A stretch of DNA of 64,000 nt, from contig NZ_RBZV01000001.1 in assembly GCF_003628145.1 (NCBI RefSeq), forward strand, positions 713,548-777,547. The letters are read 5' to 3'. Positions 26,372-35,152 of this stretch are shown here, piece after piece; within the stretch, counting starts at the first letter, position 1; each line of letters starts with the position of its first letter. The notes under the pieces were generated by a model. The model made no database searches and was not told where the DNA came from. It was given only the letters and a program-made list of their open reading frames with translations. Made by a program: the position numbers and the translations under genes. This DNA is from Trinickia fusca (GTDB lineage Bacteria; Pseudomonadota; Gammaproteobacteria; Burkholderiales; Burkholderiaceae).

Positions 26372-26590
26372 TGCCCTCTCCTTTGGTGGCGCCTCCGTTG
26401 TTGCGGGGCGTTGTTGCATAAGCGTCGCGGCGATGGTCGCGGCCAGCCGGGACATTCCTCACGTATATTTCCGCTCCTGCTTAAAATGCCACCCGTGGTA
26501 TTCGTAGGCAAAGTACGTGCGCGCTTTCGCTTTCTGATCGGGTATAGAACTTTCTTCTAAAGCTGACCGGCGCGAAGGAACTTATTCGCG

Positions 26591-26732
26591 ACGATTGGAA
26601 TGAGCTTGGGCATGGCAGATATCTCGGCATCGTTCTGAAGCCGCACAGATATCTTCTAGCGGCGTGAGCGCTAGTCTAGTTCAGCGATCGCATCCCCAGT
26701 TCTCGGACAGTTTGCAGCTTTTGCCGGAATCG
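26591..26732 (+). repeat. 142-bp imperfect direct repeat, copy 1
   Basis: About 87-90% identical by eye to 27659-27801, same orientation, 1.07 kb apart; the two copies flank the CNF-like gene. This copy still reads as the C-terminal coding end of an unknown protein on the plus strand (DDWNELGHGRYLGIVLKP, ending RYLLAA and stop at ~26664-26666). In copy 2 the same frame is broken by one extra G. These are duplicated remnants of a larger gene. Confidence 0.75.
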
Positions 26733-26811
26733 TGCGCAGCAGCGGAATCGGGGCGAGCACGGCGGCCGAGACGGTCAGCGTGACCGGCCGAAATCGGCGC
26801 ACTGTCGCGCC
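26733..26811 (-). pseudogene. 79-bp fragment of an RND efflux pump gene
   Basis: The minus strand reads GATVRRFRPVTLTVSAAVLAPI and onwards, matching the last transmembrane region of HAE-type RND pumps and about 88% identical at the DNA level to 29527-29605 in the intact pump gene nearby. No start or stop of its own. A broken copy left by rearrangement. Confidence 0.7.
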
Positions 26812-27417
26812 TTATCTCTGCATCAACCTGATGTTCTCATTGAAGTAGCCGCGATATCTTCCGCCGATAGGATCAAACCCACCCTTCACGGTTGAGCCTC
26901 CATCTGTGTAAATGCCAAAGCTCAGAACATGCCACCAATTGTGACGATAAACGCAGATAAACTGAACAAGCGGATACTTGTAACGCTCTGCGCCGTCGCC
27001 TCGCCAATATGCATTGGCCTCAATCCGACATACTGTAGCCCCGGCATTGCGTACTCTCCCCATGCATCTTCCGTTGCTATCATGATGAAAGACAAATTGA
27101 TTGTTCTGTACCGTCACCTCCAGTGCACATCCATTCATTCCACCGGTTACAACGATCGTGCCTTCTGCAATACCATTAACCGGCCCAACAGTGACATTGC
27201 CCACTCCGTGAACATATGGAAAATAAAAATCACGACCGCTTTCGCTTCGATTAATCGTTAATTCATTAATTCCATTGATCAAGGTCGTTGCTATGTTAAC
27301 TCGGCCGCCGGTTGGAACTCCAGGTATGCTCGCATTTTTTACAAAGAATACATTTCTGCCTGCGGTCTCGCTCGGAAACATTCTCAAGCGCATGAGATTC
27401 ATAAAGGCATCATGCAT
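26812..27417 (-). CDS. Accessory protein with a CNF1/BLF1-like Cys-His deamidase arrangement (candidate toxin or effector)
   Basis: 201 residues; ATG 27417 with AGGAG 9 bases upstream. Beta-rich with no signal peptide. The middle reads GTIVVTGGMNGCALEVTV, with Cys97 preceded by Gly-x-Asn-Gly, then NQFVFHH with His112. The Cys-to-His distance (15) equals that of C866/H881 in CNF1, where a small beta strand also separates (L)SGC from the His; the CNF/BLF1/CheD fold deamidates glutamine. The rest (GRVNIATTLINGINELTIN; YKYPLVQFICVYRHNWWHVLSFGIYTDGG) is beta-sandwich-like. The assignment rests on this motif and spacing only and could be coincidence. AT-rich coding sequence, flanked by direct repeats: a horizontally acquired cargo gene is likely. 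Confidence 0.5.
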   Translation of the reverse strand: MHDAFMNLMRLRMFPSETAGRNVFFVKNASIPGVPTGGRVNIATTLINGINELTINRSESGRDFYFPYVHGVGNVTVGPVNGIAEGTIVVTGGMNGCALEVTVQNNQFVFHHDSNGRCMGRVRNAGATVCRIEANAYWRGDGAERYKYPLVQFICVYRHNWWHVLSFGIYTDGGSTVKGGFDPIGGRYRGYFNENIRLMQR

Positions 27418-27504
27418 TCATTTTTCTCCTGTTAAGTGGTCCTGGTGAAAAGGTACGATTCCTAATACACATCTCGGCTCAAGGGGCATGGCGCCGAAGA
27501 GCGC

Positions 27505-27660
27505 GTAGGGTTTCGGCGCCGTCATGACTTTCTGCAAGCCTTCCCATATGGTCTTGGTGCCGGGCTCATCGTCGCCGTTGCTTGCAAGGAAGCCGCCCAG
27601 TTGCACGTTAGGCGCGGGACTTCGGTGAGCTTGGGCGCGCCCTCGGGGCTACGCTTATAC
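27505..27660 (-). pseudogene. Frameshifted C-terminal remnant of an IS4/Tn5-type transposase
   Basis: Minus-strand frames read GAPKLTEVPRLT and then, after a one-base frame change, VQLGGFLASNGDDEPGTKTIWEGLQ, the standard end of Tn5/IS50-like IS4 transposases (QLGGFLxRKGDGEPGxKTxWxGLQR). No full element, inverted repeats or intact start. Evidence that an insertion sequence once lay at the right-hand edge of the accessory patch. Confidence 0.7.
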
Positions 27661-27801
27661 GATTGGAATGAGCTTGGGCATGGGCAAATATCTCGGCGTC
27701 GTTCTGAAGCCACCCAGATATCTTCTAGCGGCGTGAGCGCTAGTCTAGTTGAGCTATCGCGGCCCCAGTTCTCGGACAGGTTGCAGCTTGCGCCAGAAAC
27801 G
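27659..27801 (+). repeat. 142-bp imperfect direct repeat, copy 2
   Basis: Matches 26591-26732 with scattered substitutions and one extra G (GGGCAA versus GGCAGA) that breaks the reading frame. It lies between the transposase remnant and the end of the efflux outer-membrane gene. Confidence 0.75.
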
Positions 27802-27900
27802 TCCTGGCCGCAGGCCGACGATTCGCCACGAAGGGGCACGCGTTTCCCGCGTGCCCGAACCACCGCATACCTCACTCACGGGTTGCTTCGGCCGCGCCGG

Positions 27901-29364
27901 CTACCCGCCTTGTACCGCCGGCAATTCCCCCATCGCTTGAAACAGCATGGCCGTATCGCTGAGCCGCTGCGCTTGAGCGCGAATCGCGTCGAGCTGCACG
28001 CTCAGATACTGCTGCTCGCTTTGGCGTGCCGCCGTCGCGGGCACCGCGCCGAGGCGATGGCGTGCATCGGTTTCGGTGAAGGCCTGCTGCGCGGCGCGCG
28101 CTTGCGTGTCGGTTGCATCGAGCGTTTGCGCATCGTGTTCCAATGCCGCCAGCGAATCGGCCACGTTCTGGAATGCCGACAACACGGCCGCCTTGTACTG
28201 CTCGAGCGCGGCTTGGTAGGCATCGACGGCCGCACGCCGCTGCGCGAGCAGCGCGCCGCCGTGAAAGAGCGGTTGCGTGAGCGAACCTCCGATGCTCCAT
28301 AGCGCACCCGCGCCCGAGAGCGCATTCGCCCAACTGAAGCCGCCTTGACCCATCGACGCCGTCAAAGACAAGCTCGGAAACAGCTGTGCCGTCGCTACGC
28401 CGACTTCCGCTGCCGCAACCTTCACGGCCGCATCGGCTGCGCGAATGTCGGGGCGGGCGCGCAGCAACGTCGACGGCACCACGACCGGGACCGATGACGG
28501 CAACGACAGGCTGGCCAGATCGAGCGGTTCAGGTGCGGCATCGGGCGTACGTCCCAGCAGCACCGCGAGCGCATGGCGCGAGGCCGCATATTGCTGACGT
28601 AGCGCGGGCAGGTTGGCCGCCAGCGCCGCTGCGCTTTGCCGCGAGGCAAGCGACTGCGCATGCGCAACGGCGCCCAACGTGTAACGCTTTTCATCCTCCG
28701 CAGCCGTTTCGCTTGCGAGCGTAACGAGACGCTCCGTGACATCGATCTGCTGCTTGAGCATAGCGACGTTGATCGCGCCTGCGACGATGTTCGCAGCCAG
28801 TGCACGGCGCGTGGCATCGAGCTCGAACGCCTGCACGTCGACACGCTCGCCGAGCGCGGCATTGGCATAGCGCGCCGCGCCGAACAGGTCGAACGTGTAG
28901 TGCAACTGCAATTGCCCGACGAACACGTTGTAAAGCACGGTGTTGGGGCCGGCCTCGGGGATGCCGAGGTTGCGCTGGCGCGTGGCTTGCCCGCTCGCAT
29001 CGATCGAGGGCAGCAGCGACGAGCCGATTTGTGCGCGCAGCTGCTCGCGTGCCGAGGCCAGAGACTGCTTTGCCGCGGCCAGCGTCGGGCTGTTGCGCAG
29101 GCCCTCGTCGACTAGGGCATCGAGCGCGTCCGATCGGTACAGCCGCCACCATTGCGGCATCGGTTCGGCGCCGACGTCGAAGCGCTGGGTGACGCCACCC
29201 GCCGCGACCGTCTGAGCCGGCGCGGCGTCGGCGCCGTAGTGGGCAGGCGAGGGCATCGCGGGCGGTTTCCCGTCAGGGCCGAGCGCGCAGCCTGCGGCAA
29301 GCAGGCTGGCGGCCGCGAGCGCACACCACCCGGGTACGCGACGCTGAATATCGAGGTGGCTCAT
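27901..29364 (-). CDS. RND efflux outer-membrane factor lipoprotein (NodT/OprM family)
   Basis: About 487 residues. Lipoprotein signal with lipobox LLAAGC at the N-terminus (lipid-modified Cys ~23), then the TolC-like duplicated coiled-coil structure: GLRNSPTLAAAKQSLASARE and LRARPDIRAADAAVKVAAAEVG (conserved (R)PDxxxAE motif). Forms the outer-membrane exit duct of a tripartite pump. Third gene of the MFP-RND-OMF operon; its start lies 2 bases after the pump stop codon. Confidence 0.93.
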   Translation of the reverse strand: MSHLDIQRRVPGWCALAAASLLAAGCALGPDGKPPAMPSPAHYGADAAPAQTVAAGGVTQRFDVGAEPMPQWWRLYRSDALDALVDEGLRNSPTLAAAKQSLASAREQLRAQIGSSLLPSIDASGQATRQRNLGIPEAGPNTVLYNVFVGQLQLHYTFDLFGAARYANAALGERVDVQAFELDATRRALAANIVAGAINVAMLKQQIDVTERLVTLASETAAEDEKRYTLGAVAHAQSLASRQSAAALAANLPALRQQYAASRHALAVLLGRTPDAAPEPLDLASLSLPSSVPVVVPSTLLRARPDIRAADAAVKVAAAEVGVATAQLFPSLSLTASMGQGGFSWANALSGAGALWSIGGSLTQPLFHGGALLAQRRAAVDAYQAALEQYKAAVLSAFQNVADSLAALEHDAQTLDATDTQARAAQQAFTETDARHRLGAVPATAARQSEQQYLSVQLDAIRAQAQRLSDTAMLFQAMGELPAVQGG

Positions 29365-29365
29365 A

Positions 29366-32300
29366 TCAATTCCCAGTGTGGGCGTCAGCCGACGGCGGCA
29401 CATCGCGCTCATCGAGCTTCACCCTGAACGACGCCGCGTAAAGCGCCGGCAAGTAGAACAACGTCAACACCGTCGCGCTCGTGATGCCGCCCATCAGCGC
29501 GGTGGCCATCGGCCCGAAGAAGTTCGAGCGCAGCAGCGGGATCAGGGCGAGCACGGCGGCGGCGGCCGTCAGCGTGATCGGCCGGAAGCGGCGCACCGTC
29601 GCGCCGACGATCGCGTCGAAGCGTCGATGGCCGGCCGCGATGTCCTGCTCGATCTGATCGACGAGAATCACCGAGTTGCGCATGATGATGCCGAACATCG
29701 CGATCACGCCGAGCATCGCCACGAAGCCGAATGGCTTGCCGAACAGCAGCAGCGTCGCGACGACGCCGATGAGGCCGAGCGGGGCCGTCAGCACGACCAT
29801 CAGCACGCGAGCGAAGCTTTGCAGCTGAATCATCAGCAGCGTGAGCACGGCGATCGCCATCAGCGGCATCTGCGCGTTGATCGAGGTTTGTCCCTTCGCG
29901 CTTTCCTCGACCGAGCCGCCGATTTCGATGCGATAGCCGAGCGGCAACGTGGCGCGCTGCTGCGTGAGCGCACGGTCGATGTCATGCGTCACGTCGATGC
30001 CTTGCGCGTCGCCGCGCACGTCCGACTGGACGGTGATGGTCGGCTGGCGGTCACGTTCCCAGACGACGCCGTATTCGAGCGCGTTGCGCACGTGTCCGAG
30101 CGAACCGAGCGGCACGGGGCCATTGGGCGTCGGCATCGCGAGACTCGCGAGCTTGGCCGGATCGACGCGCGCTGCTTTGGGCGCGCGCAGATCGACGCTG
30201 ATCAGCTTGTCGCGTTCGCGGTATTGCGTGACGGTATAGCCCGACAACGTCATCGCGAGGAAGCTCGACACGTCTTGTGACGTGACGCCGAGCGCGCGCG
30301 CTTTCTGCTGGTCGATCTCGAACGAGACCGAGCGTTCGCCGGGCTCGTCCCAGTCGAACTGCACGTTGCGCGTGCGCGCATCGGCGCGCATCGTGGCGGC
30401 GACCTTCTCGGCGATTCCGCGGACGGTGGCGATGTCGTCGCCGCTCACGCGAAACTGCACGGGATAGCCCACGGGCGGGCCGTTCTCGAGGCGCGACAGG
30501 CGCGTGCGCACGGCCGGGAAGTCGTTCTCGAGCGTCGTATCCAGCCAGCGTGCGAGCTTCTCGCGGTCCTCGACGGACTTGGCCGTCACGACGAACTGCG
30601 CGAAGTTCGGCTGCGGCAGCTGCTGATCGAGCGGCAGATAGAAGCGCGGCGCGCCCGTGCCGACGAAGTCGACGAAGTGATCGATCTCGGGCCGGCCGTC
30701 GAGCGTCTTCTCGAGGCGCTTGGACTCGCGCAGCGTCGCATCGAACGAGGCGCCTTCGGGCAACCGCACGTCGATCAGCAACTCGGGCCGATCCGAGCTC
30801 GGGAAGAACTGCTGCGGCACGAGTGAGAACGCGGCCAGCGCGCAAACGAACAGCGCCGCCGTGATGCCGAGCACGACGAAGCGGCGCTCGACGCACCAGG
30901 TGATCCACACCGACAGGCGCCTGTAGAAACGCGTGTCGTAGATGTCGTGCTCGTGATCGTGCGCCTCGCCGTGGGCGCGCTTGCGTTCGGGCAGCATGTG
31001 ATAGCCGAGCAGCGGGATCAGCACGACGGCCGCGAACCAAGACGCGATCAGGGCAATGGCCGACACCTCGAAGATCGAGCGCGTGTATTCGCCGGTGCTC
31101 GATTTGGCGAGCGCGATCGGCAAAAAGCCCGACACCGTCACGAGCGTGCCCGTGAGCATCGGAAACGCCGTGCTCGTGTAGGCGAATGCGGCGGCTTTGG
31201 CGCGCTTGGCGCCTTGCTCGAGCTTCACGGCCATCATCTCGACGGCGATGATCGCATCGTCGACGAGCAGGCCCAGCGCGAGCACGAGCGTGCCCAGCGA
31301 GACTTTGTGCAGGCCGATGTCGAACAGATACATGCACAGCGCGGTGACGGCCAACACGATCGGAATCGAGATCACGACGACCATGCCCGTCCGCACGCCC
31401 AGTGACACGAGGCTGACGATCAGCACGATCGCGACAGCCTCGCCGACCGCCTCGAGAAAATCGTCGACCGAATGCGACACCGCATGCGGCATGCTCGCGA
31501 CCTCGGTGAGCTTCAAGCCGGCCGGCAAGTGCGCGCGCAGTTCGACGGATTGGGCATCGAGCGCGTGCCCGAGGCGCACGACGTCGCCGCCGGGCTGCAT
31601 CGTCACGCCGATGCCGAGCACCGCGTGGCCGTTCGCGCGCATTTGCGTCGAGAGCGGATCGTCGTAGCCGCGCTTGATCGTGGCGATGTCGCCGAGGCGG
31701 AACGTGCGGTGGTTGATGCTGATCAGCATGTCGGCGAGCGCGCGCACGTCGTTGAACTGACCATTGGGCCGCACGAATACACGGTCGTCGGCCGTCGTGA
31801 CGGTGCCGGCCGACACGACGGCGTTCTGTGCGTTGATCGCCTCCGCGAGCTGCTGCGGCGACACGTTCAGGCGCGTGAGCTGTGCGTTCGAGATCTCGAT
31901 GTAGACGTGCTGATCGGGATCACCGAAGTAGTCGACCTTCGCGACGCCAGGCACGCGCAACAGCACCGTGCGTAGCTCGTCGGCGTAGTCGTGCAGCTGC
32001 GCCGGCGAAAAGCCGTCGCCGTCGAGTGTGTAGACGTTCGTGTAAACGTCGCCGAACTCGTCGTTGAAAAAAGGCCCGACGACGCCGGGCGGCAGCGTCG
32101 CGGCGATGTCGCCGACTTTCTTGCGCACCTGGTACCAGGTCTCCGGCACATCCTTGGCGGGCGCCGAGTCCTTCATCGTGAAGAAGATCATCGACTCGCC
32201 CGGCCGCGAATAGCTGCGCTGAAAGTCGATGGCGGGCGTCTCCTGCAGTTTGCGGCCGATGCGGTCGGTGATCTGCTCCTGCACCTGGCGCGCGGTCGCG

Positions 32301-32539
32301 CCGGGCCACAGCGTACGAATCACCATCACGCGGAACGTGAACGGCGGGTCTTCCGATTGCGACAGCCGCGAATAGGCGAGGATGCCGGCCAGCGTGGCCA
32401 GCGTGATCAAAAAGACGACGAGTGCCTGATGGCGAAGTGCCCAGGCGGACAGATTGAAGCGGCCTTCTTCGGGGGACGCAGCCGTGTCGGCGGCGACGCT
32501 CGACGGCGTACGCACGCCGTCGTGATCATGGGTACTCAT
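29366..32539 (-). CDS. RND (HAE-type) efflux pump inner-membrane transporter
   Basis: About 1057 residues, usual length for AcrB/MdtB-type pumps. Twelve membrane helices; first ALVVFLITLATLAGILAY. Conserved proton-relay acidic pair in helix 4, LGLLVDDAIIAVEMM (about residue 405-420), and Gly-rich loops such as AMFGIIMRNSVILVDQIEQD near the C-terminus. The periplasmic porter domains are complete. It drives drug or metabolite export by proton antiport with the adaptor (32536-33717, ATGA overlap) and outer-membrane factor. The substrates cannot be deduced. The TetR gene next to it is the likely repressor. Confidence 0.94.
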   Translation of the reverse strand: MSTHDHDGVRTPSSVAADTAASPEEGRFNLSAWALRHQALVVFLITLATLAGILAYSRLSQSEDPPFTFRVMVIRTLWPGATARQVQEQITDRIGRKLQETPAIDFQRSYSRPGESMIFFTMKDSAPAKDVPETWYQVRKKVGDIAATLPPGVVGPFFNDEFGDVYTNVYTLDGDGFSPAQLHDYADELRTVLLRVPGVAKVDYFGDPDQHVYIEISNAQLTRLNVSPQQLAEAINAQNAVVSAGTVTTADDRVFVRPNGQFNDVRALADMLISINHRTFRLGDIATIKRGYDDPLSTQMRANGHAVLGIGVTMQPGGDVVRLGHALDAQSVELRAHLPAGLKLTEVASMPHAVSHSVDDFLEAVGEAVAIVLIVSLVSLGVRTGMVVVISIPIVLAVTALCMYLFDIGLHKVSLGTLVLALGLLVDDAIIAVEMMAVKLEQGAKRAKAAAFAYTSTAFPMLTGTLVTVSGFLPIALAKSSTGEYTRSIFEVSAIALIASWFAAVVLIPLLGYHMLPERKRAHGEAHDHEHDIYDTRFYRRLSVWITWCVERRFVVLGITAALFVCALAAFSLVPQQFFPSSDRPELLIDVRLPEGASFDATLRESKRLEKTLDGRPEIDHFVDFVGTGAPRFYLPLDQQLPQPNFAQFVVTAKSVEDREKLARWLDTTLENDFPAVRTRLSRLENGPPVGYPVQFRVSGDDIATVRGIAEKVAATMRADARTRNVQFDWDEPGERSVSFEIDQQKARALGVTSQDVSSFLAMTLSGYTVTQYRERDKLISVDLRAPKAARVDPAKLASLAMPTPNGPVPLGSLGHVRNALEYGVVWERDRQPTITVQSDVRGDAQGIDVTHDIDRALTQQRATLPLGYRIEIGGSVEESAKGQTSINAQMPLMAIAVLTLLMIQLQSFARVLMVVLTAPLGLIGVVATLLLFGKPFGFVAMLGVIAMFGIIMRNSVILVDQIEQDIAAGHRRFDAIVGATVRRFRPITLTAAAAVLALIPLLRSNFFGPMATALMGGITSATVLTLFYLPALYAASFRVKLDERDVPPSADAHTGN

Positions 32540-33717
32540 GACGCGAAGTCCTCCGGATGCAGCGGGGGGACCGCGCGCACATGCTGGCCGGCGCTCACGG
32601 TGTGCACGCCTTGCAGCACGACGCGTTCGCCGTCGTTCAAGCCGCTCGTGACGGAGACGGTGCGCTCGTCGTAGCGCGCAACGCGCACGGGGCGCAATTC
32701 GAGCGTGTCGGTGCCGGCGCGCACCACCCACACGGCTGGCGCATCGCCCTGGTGAAACAGCGCAGTGGCCGGCAGCGTGTACGGATGCGCGCCGGCCGTC
32801 TCGTCGGCGGCCGCGAACGCGACATTGGCCGTCATGCCGAGGCGGATCGAGGCATCGGGCGCCGCCAGCGTGAGCTTGACGCGATAAGTGCGGCTTTGCG
32901 GATCGGCAGCCGGCGCGACCTCACGCACGTGTGCGCTCAACTGTTTGCCCGGCAATGCGGGCAGCGTGACGGTGGCCGTGCGGCCGACCGCCAGTTGCGG
33001 CAGCTCGCGCTCGGGCGCGTCACAGACGACGTCGATGTCGCCGCTCCACGCGAAGTTATAGACGGCCTGGCCGGCCGTGACGTTCTGTCCCGTGTCGGCG
33101 TCTTCGGCCGTGATCGAGCCGGCATGGTCGGCCGTGAGCGTGGTGTAGCCGAGCTGGTCCTTCGCGAGCGCGAGCTGCGACTGCGCCGAATCGCGCTGTG
33201 CACTGGCCGCCGCATAGGCGTCCTGGGTCTGCTCGAGCTGTGCGGGTGCGATCAGATTCTCGTGCGCCTGCGCAGTATCGCGGTCGAGCTGCTGCTTGGC
33301 GTAGACGAGACGGTGCTGGGCGGCGTCGAACTGCGCTTGGGCGTTCGCGAGGTTCTTCTGTGCATCGGCCTGATCGAGCCGCGCGACGATCTGGCCTGTC
33401 TTCACCGCATCGCCGAGCCGCACGTAGCGATCGACGATCTTGCCGCCGACGCGGAACGACAGCGGCGTCACGTAGCGCGCCTGGATCTCGCCGGGCAGCG
33501 AGGCTTCGGCTATGCGGCCATCCGGATGCACGGCGACCGCGACGACGGGTTTGGCTGGCGGCGCAGCTTGCGGGCGTTGATGGCAGCCGGCGAGCGCGAA
33601 TGCCGTCGACGCTGCAAGGCAGGCGCTTGCGAGGCGCAGGGCGCGCGGCAAGCGGTCAATGGCCAGGTTGCTGGACACACGAGCCGCACGCGGCACGTCA
33701 GGATCGGAACACATCAC
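32536..33717 (-). CDS. RND efflux periplasmic adaptor (MFP) lipoprotein
   Basis: 393 residues. Lipoprotein signal with lipobox LAGC (~44); then lipoyl/biotinyl half (SFRVGGKIVDRYVRLGDAVKTGQIVARLDQAD), coiled-coil hairpin (~110-190), second lipoyl half (TTLTADHAGSITAEDADTGQNVTAG), beta-barrel and MP domain (GLNDGERVVLQGVHTV). Connects pump and outer-membrane duct. First gene of the operon, facing the divergent tetR gene over a 185-base region with a palindromic operator. Confidence 0.93.
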   Translation of the reverse strand: MMCSDPDVPRAARVSSNLAIDRLPRALRLASACLAASTAFALAGCHQRPQAAPPAKPVVAVAVHPDGRIAEASLPGEIQARYVTPLSFRVGGKIVDRYVRLGDAVKTGQIVARLDQADAQKNLANAQAQFDAAQHRLVYAKQQLDRDTAQAHENLIAPAQLEQTQDAYAAASAQRDSAQSQLALAKDQLGYTTLTADHAGSITAEDADTGQNVTAGQAVYNFAWSGDIDVVCDAPERELPQLAVGRTATVTLPALPGKQLSAHVREVAPAADPQSRTYRVKLTLAAPDASIRLGMTANVAFAAADETAGAHPYTLPATALFHQGDAPAVWVVRAGTDTLELRPVRVARYDERTVSVTSGLNDGERVVLQGVHTVSAGQHVRAVPPLHPEDFAS

Positions 33718-33831
33718 GATGACCTCGGAGAGGTGGGGTGAAACGGTGGTGGCAAGCTTAAAGCCTTACCAGACAAGGCTCCCGCGCCAAAAATCGAACA
33801 CGCGCGGACCATTCATTTTGCATTTGCCGAT

Positions 33832-33861
33832 GCATTCTAATACAGTGTTGTATCTGAATGC
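33832..33861. promoter_or_regulatory. Palindromic operator between the efflux operon and tetR
   Basis: GCATTCTAATACA, spacer GTGT, TGTATCTGAATGC: a 30-base dyad with two mismatched positions, 42 bases upstream of the tetR start. Position and symmetry suit a TetR-family operator controlling both divergent units. Confidence 0.75.
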
Positions 33862-33902
33862 AAAGATGAATTTGGTTGTGCCGTAGTGCTAAACTTCACG
33901 GC

Positions 33903-34517
33903 ATGAAACAACGACAACGCTTGACCAGAGAACAGAGCAAGGACCAGACGCGCGAGCGTCTGATCGATGCTGCGCAGAAGATCTTCATGAAGAAGGGCTA
34001 TGTTGCCGCGAGCGTGGAGGACATCGCTGCGGCGGCCGGCTATACGCGCGGCGCGTTCTATTCGAACTTTCGCAGCAAGCCCGAGCTGCTGATGGAATTG
34101 CTGCAGCGCGACCACGAGCGCATGGATCGCGATCTGCAGGCGATTTTCGACGAAGGGGCGACGCGCGAGCAGATGCAGGCGCGTGCTATCGCACTGTACA
34201 GCCAGTTCTTTCGCGACGAGGACGCTTGCTTTCTGCTGTGGGTGGAAGCCAAGCTGCTCGCGATCCGCGACGCCAAGTTCCGCACGCGCTTCAGCGCGTT
34301 CACGAAAGAGAAGCGCGACTACCTCGCCAATTACATCCGGCTCTTTTCGGAGCGTGCGGGCACGCCGCTCCAGTTGCCGGCGGAGACGCTCGCGCTAGGG
34401 CTCATGAGCTTGTGCGACGGCGTGCAGTTTTTCCGTATGACCGATCCACAAGAGATCAACGAAGACCTCATCGAATCGGTGCTGGCGGGCTTTTTCTCGC
34501 GCGTGATGTTCAGCTGA
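33903..34517 (+). CDS. TetR-family repressor of the efflux operon
   Basis: 204 residues. N-terminal helix-turn-helix (~10-55): RERLIDAAQKIFMKKGYVAASVEDIAAAAGYTRGAFYSNFRSK, with the TetR signature AGYTRGAFYSNF. The C-terminal ligand domain ends RVMFS. Divergent from the MFP gene and next to the dyad at 33832-33861, so it most likely represses the efflux operon and itself until a pump substrate binds. Confidence 0.93.
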   Translation: MKQRQRLTREQSKDQTRERLIDAAQKIFMKKGYVAASVEDIAAAAGYTRGAFYSNFRSKPELLMELLQRDHERMDRDLQAIFDEGATREQMQARAIALYSQFFRDEDACFLLWVEAKLLAIRDAKFRTRFSAFTKEKRDYLANYIRLFSERAGTPLQLPAETLALGLMSLCDGVQFFRMTDPQEINEDLIESVLAGFFSRVMFS

Positions 34518-34560
34518 AGCCGGGGCGCAAGCCGAAGCCGAAGCTGACGCGAGCGCGCAT

Positions 34561-34791
34561 TCAAAGCCCGAGGCCGGGCCCGTAGTTGCTGCCGATCAGG
34601 CGCGTGACCGCGTCGACGTCCGCATAGTCCTGTTCGGGCAGGCCGTCGAGGATCGCCAGCAGTTCATTGCTGGCGCCCGCATCGCGTGCGATCTCCACGA
34701 TGCGGTCCTTGTTGGCGGGATAGGGCACGGCACGCAGGATATCGGCGATTTGCAGATCGATCGGCTCGCTTGGATCTCCCGGCGTCGTCAT
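34561..34791 (-). CDS. DUF2795 family small protein
   Basis: 76 residues. Matches the DUF2795 pattern: PIDLQIADILRAVPYPANKD then IVEIARDAGASNELLAILDGLPEQDY and a final DVDAVTRLIG. Helical. Proteins of this family are small and of unknown function. Convergent with tetR, whose stop lies 44 bases away. Confidence 0.75.
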   Translation of the reverse strand: MTTPGDPSEPIDLQIADILRAVPYPANKDRIVEIARDAGASNELLAILDGLPEQDYADVDAVTRLIGSNYGPGLGL

Positions 34792-34814
34792 GGCGTGGAT
34801 GTCCTCATGATGGA

Positions 34815-35078
34815 TCAGGTCTGAGCCTGCCGTTCGTGCGCGGCGAAGCGACTGGCGAGCCCGTGCTGCTTGGGCAGGGCAAGGCGCGTCCAGTGCTCGC
34901 GCCCCGTGCGCAGCTGCGCGGCCACGTCGGGGGCGGGCGGAGCGACGGGCGCCGCATTGGCGCGCGCCGCGGCCAGAGCGGCACGCGCGGTGAGGCTGTC
35001 GAACGCAGTCGTGTGAATCGGCGCGGCGAAGCACGAAGCCGAAAGCAATGCCATGGTGGTGATCGTCGAGACTTTCAT
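34815..35078 (-). CDS. Small exported protein of unknown function
   Basis: 87 residues; ATG 35078 has a perfect AGGAGG 7 bases upstream, which fixes the start. A signal peptide (STITTMALLSASCFAAPI) then a short Ala/Pro-rich mature chain with REHWTRLALPKQHGLASRFAAHE. No recognised domain; perhaps a DUF4148-like small periplasmic protein, but I cannot confirm that. Same strand as the DUF2795 gene, 23 bases upstream of its start. Confidence 0.6.
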   Translation of the reverse strand: MKVSTITTMALLSASCFAAPIHTTAFDSLTARAALAAARANAAPVAPPAPDVAAQLRTGREHWTRLALPKQHGLASRFAAHERQAQT

Positions 35079-35152
35079 CGCTCGACCTCCTTCTCGTTGC
35101 GACGTGCCGCCGATGAATCGGTCCAAAGTCAACCGATCAGCACGCCGCGTGC

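Noticed and set aside
27418..27606. Open frame of 62 codons considered as a complete small gene
   Set aside because: The sequence is the C-terminal end of an IS4-type transposase and lacks its upstream part; treated as part of a pseudogene.
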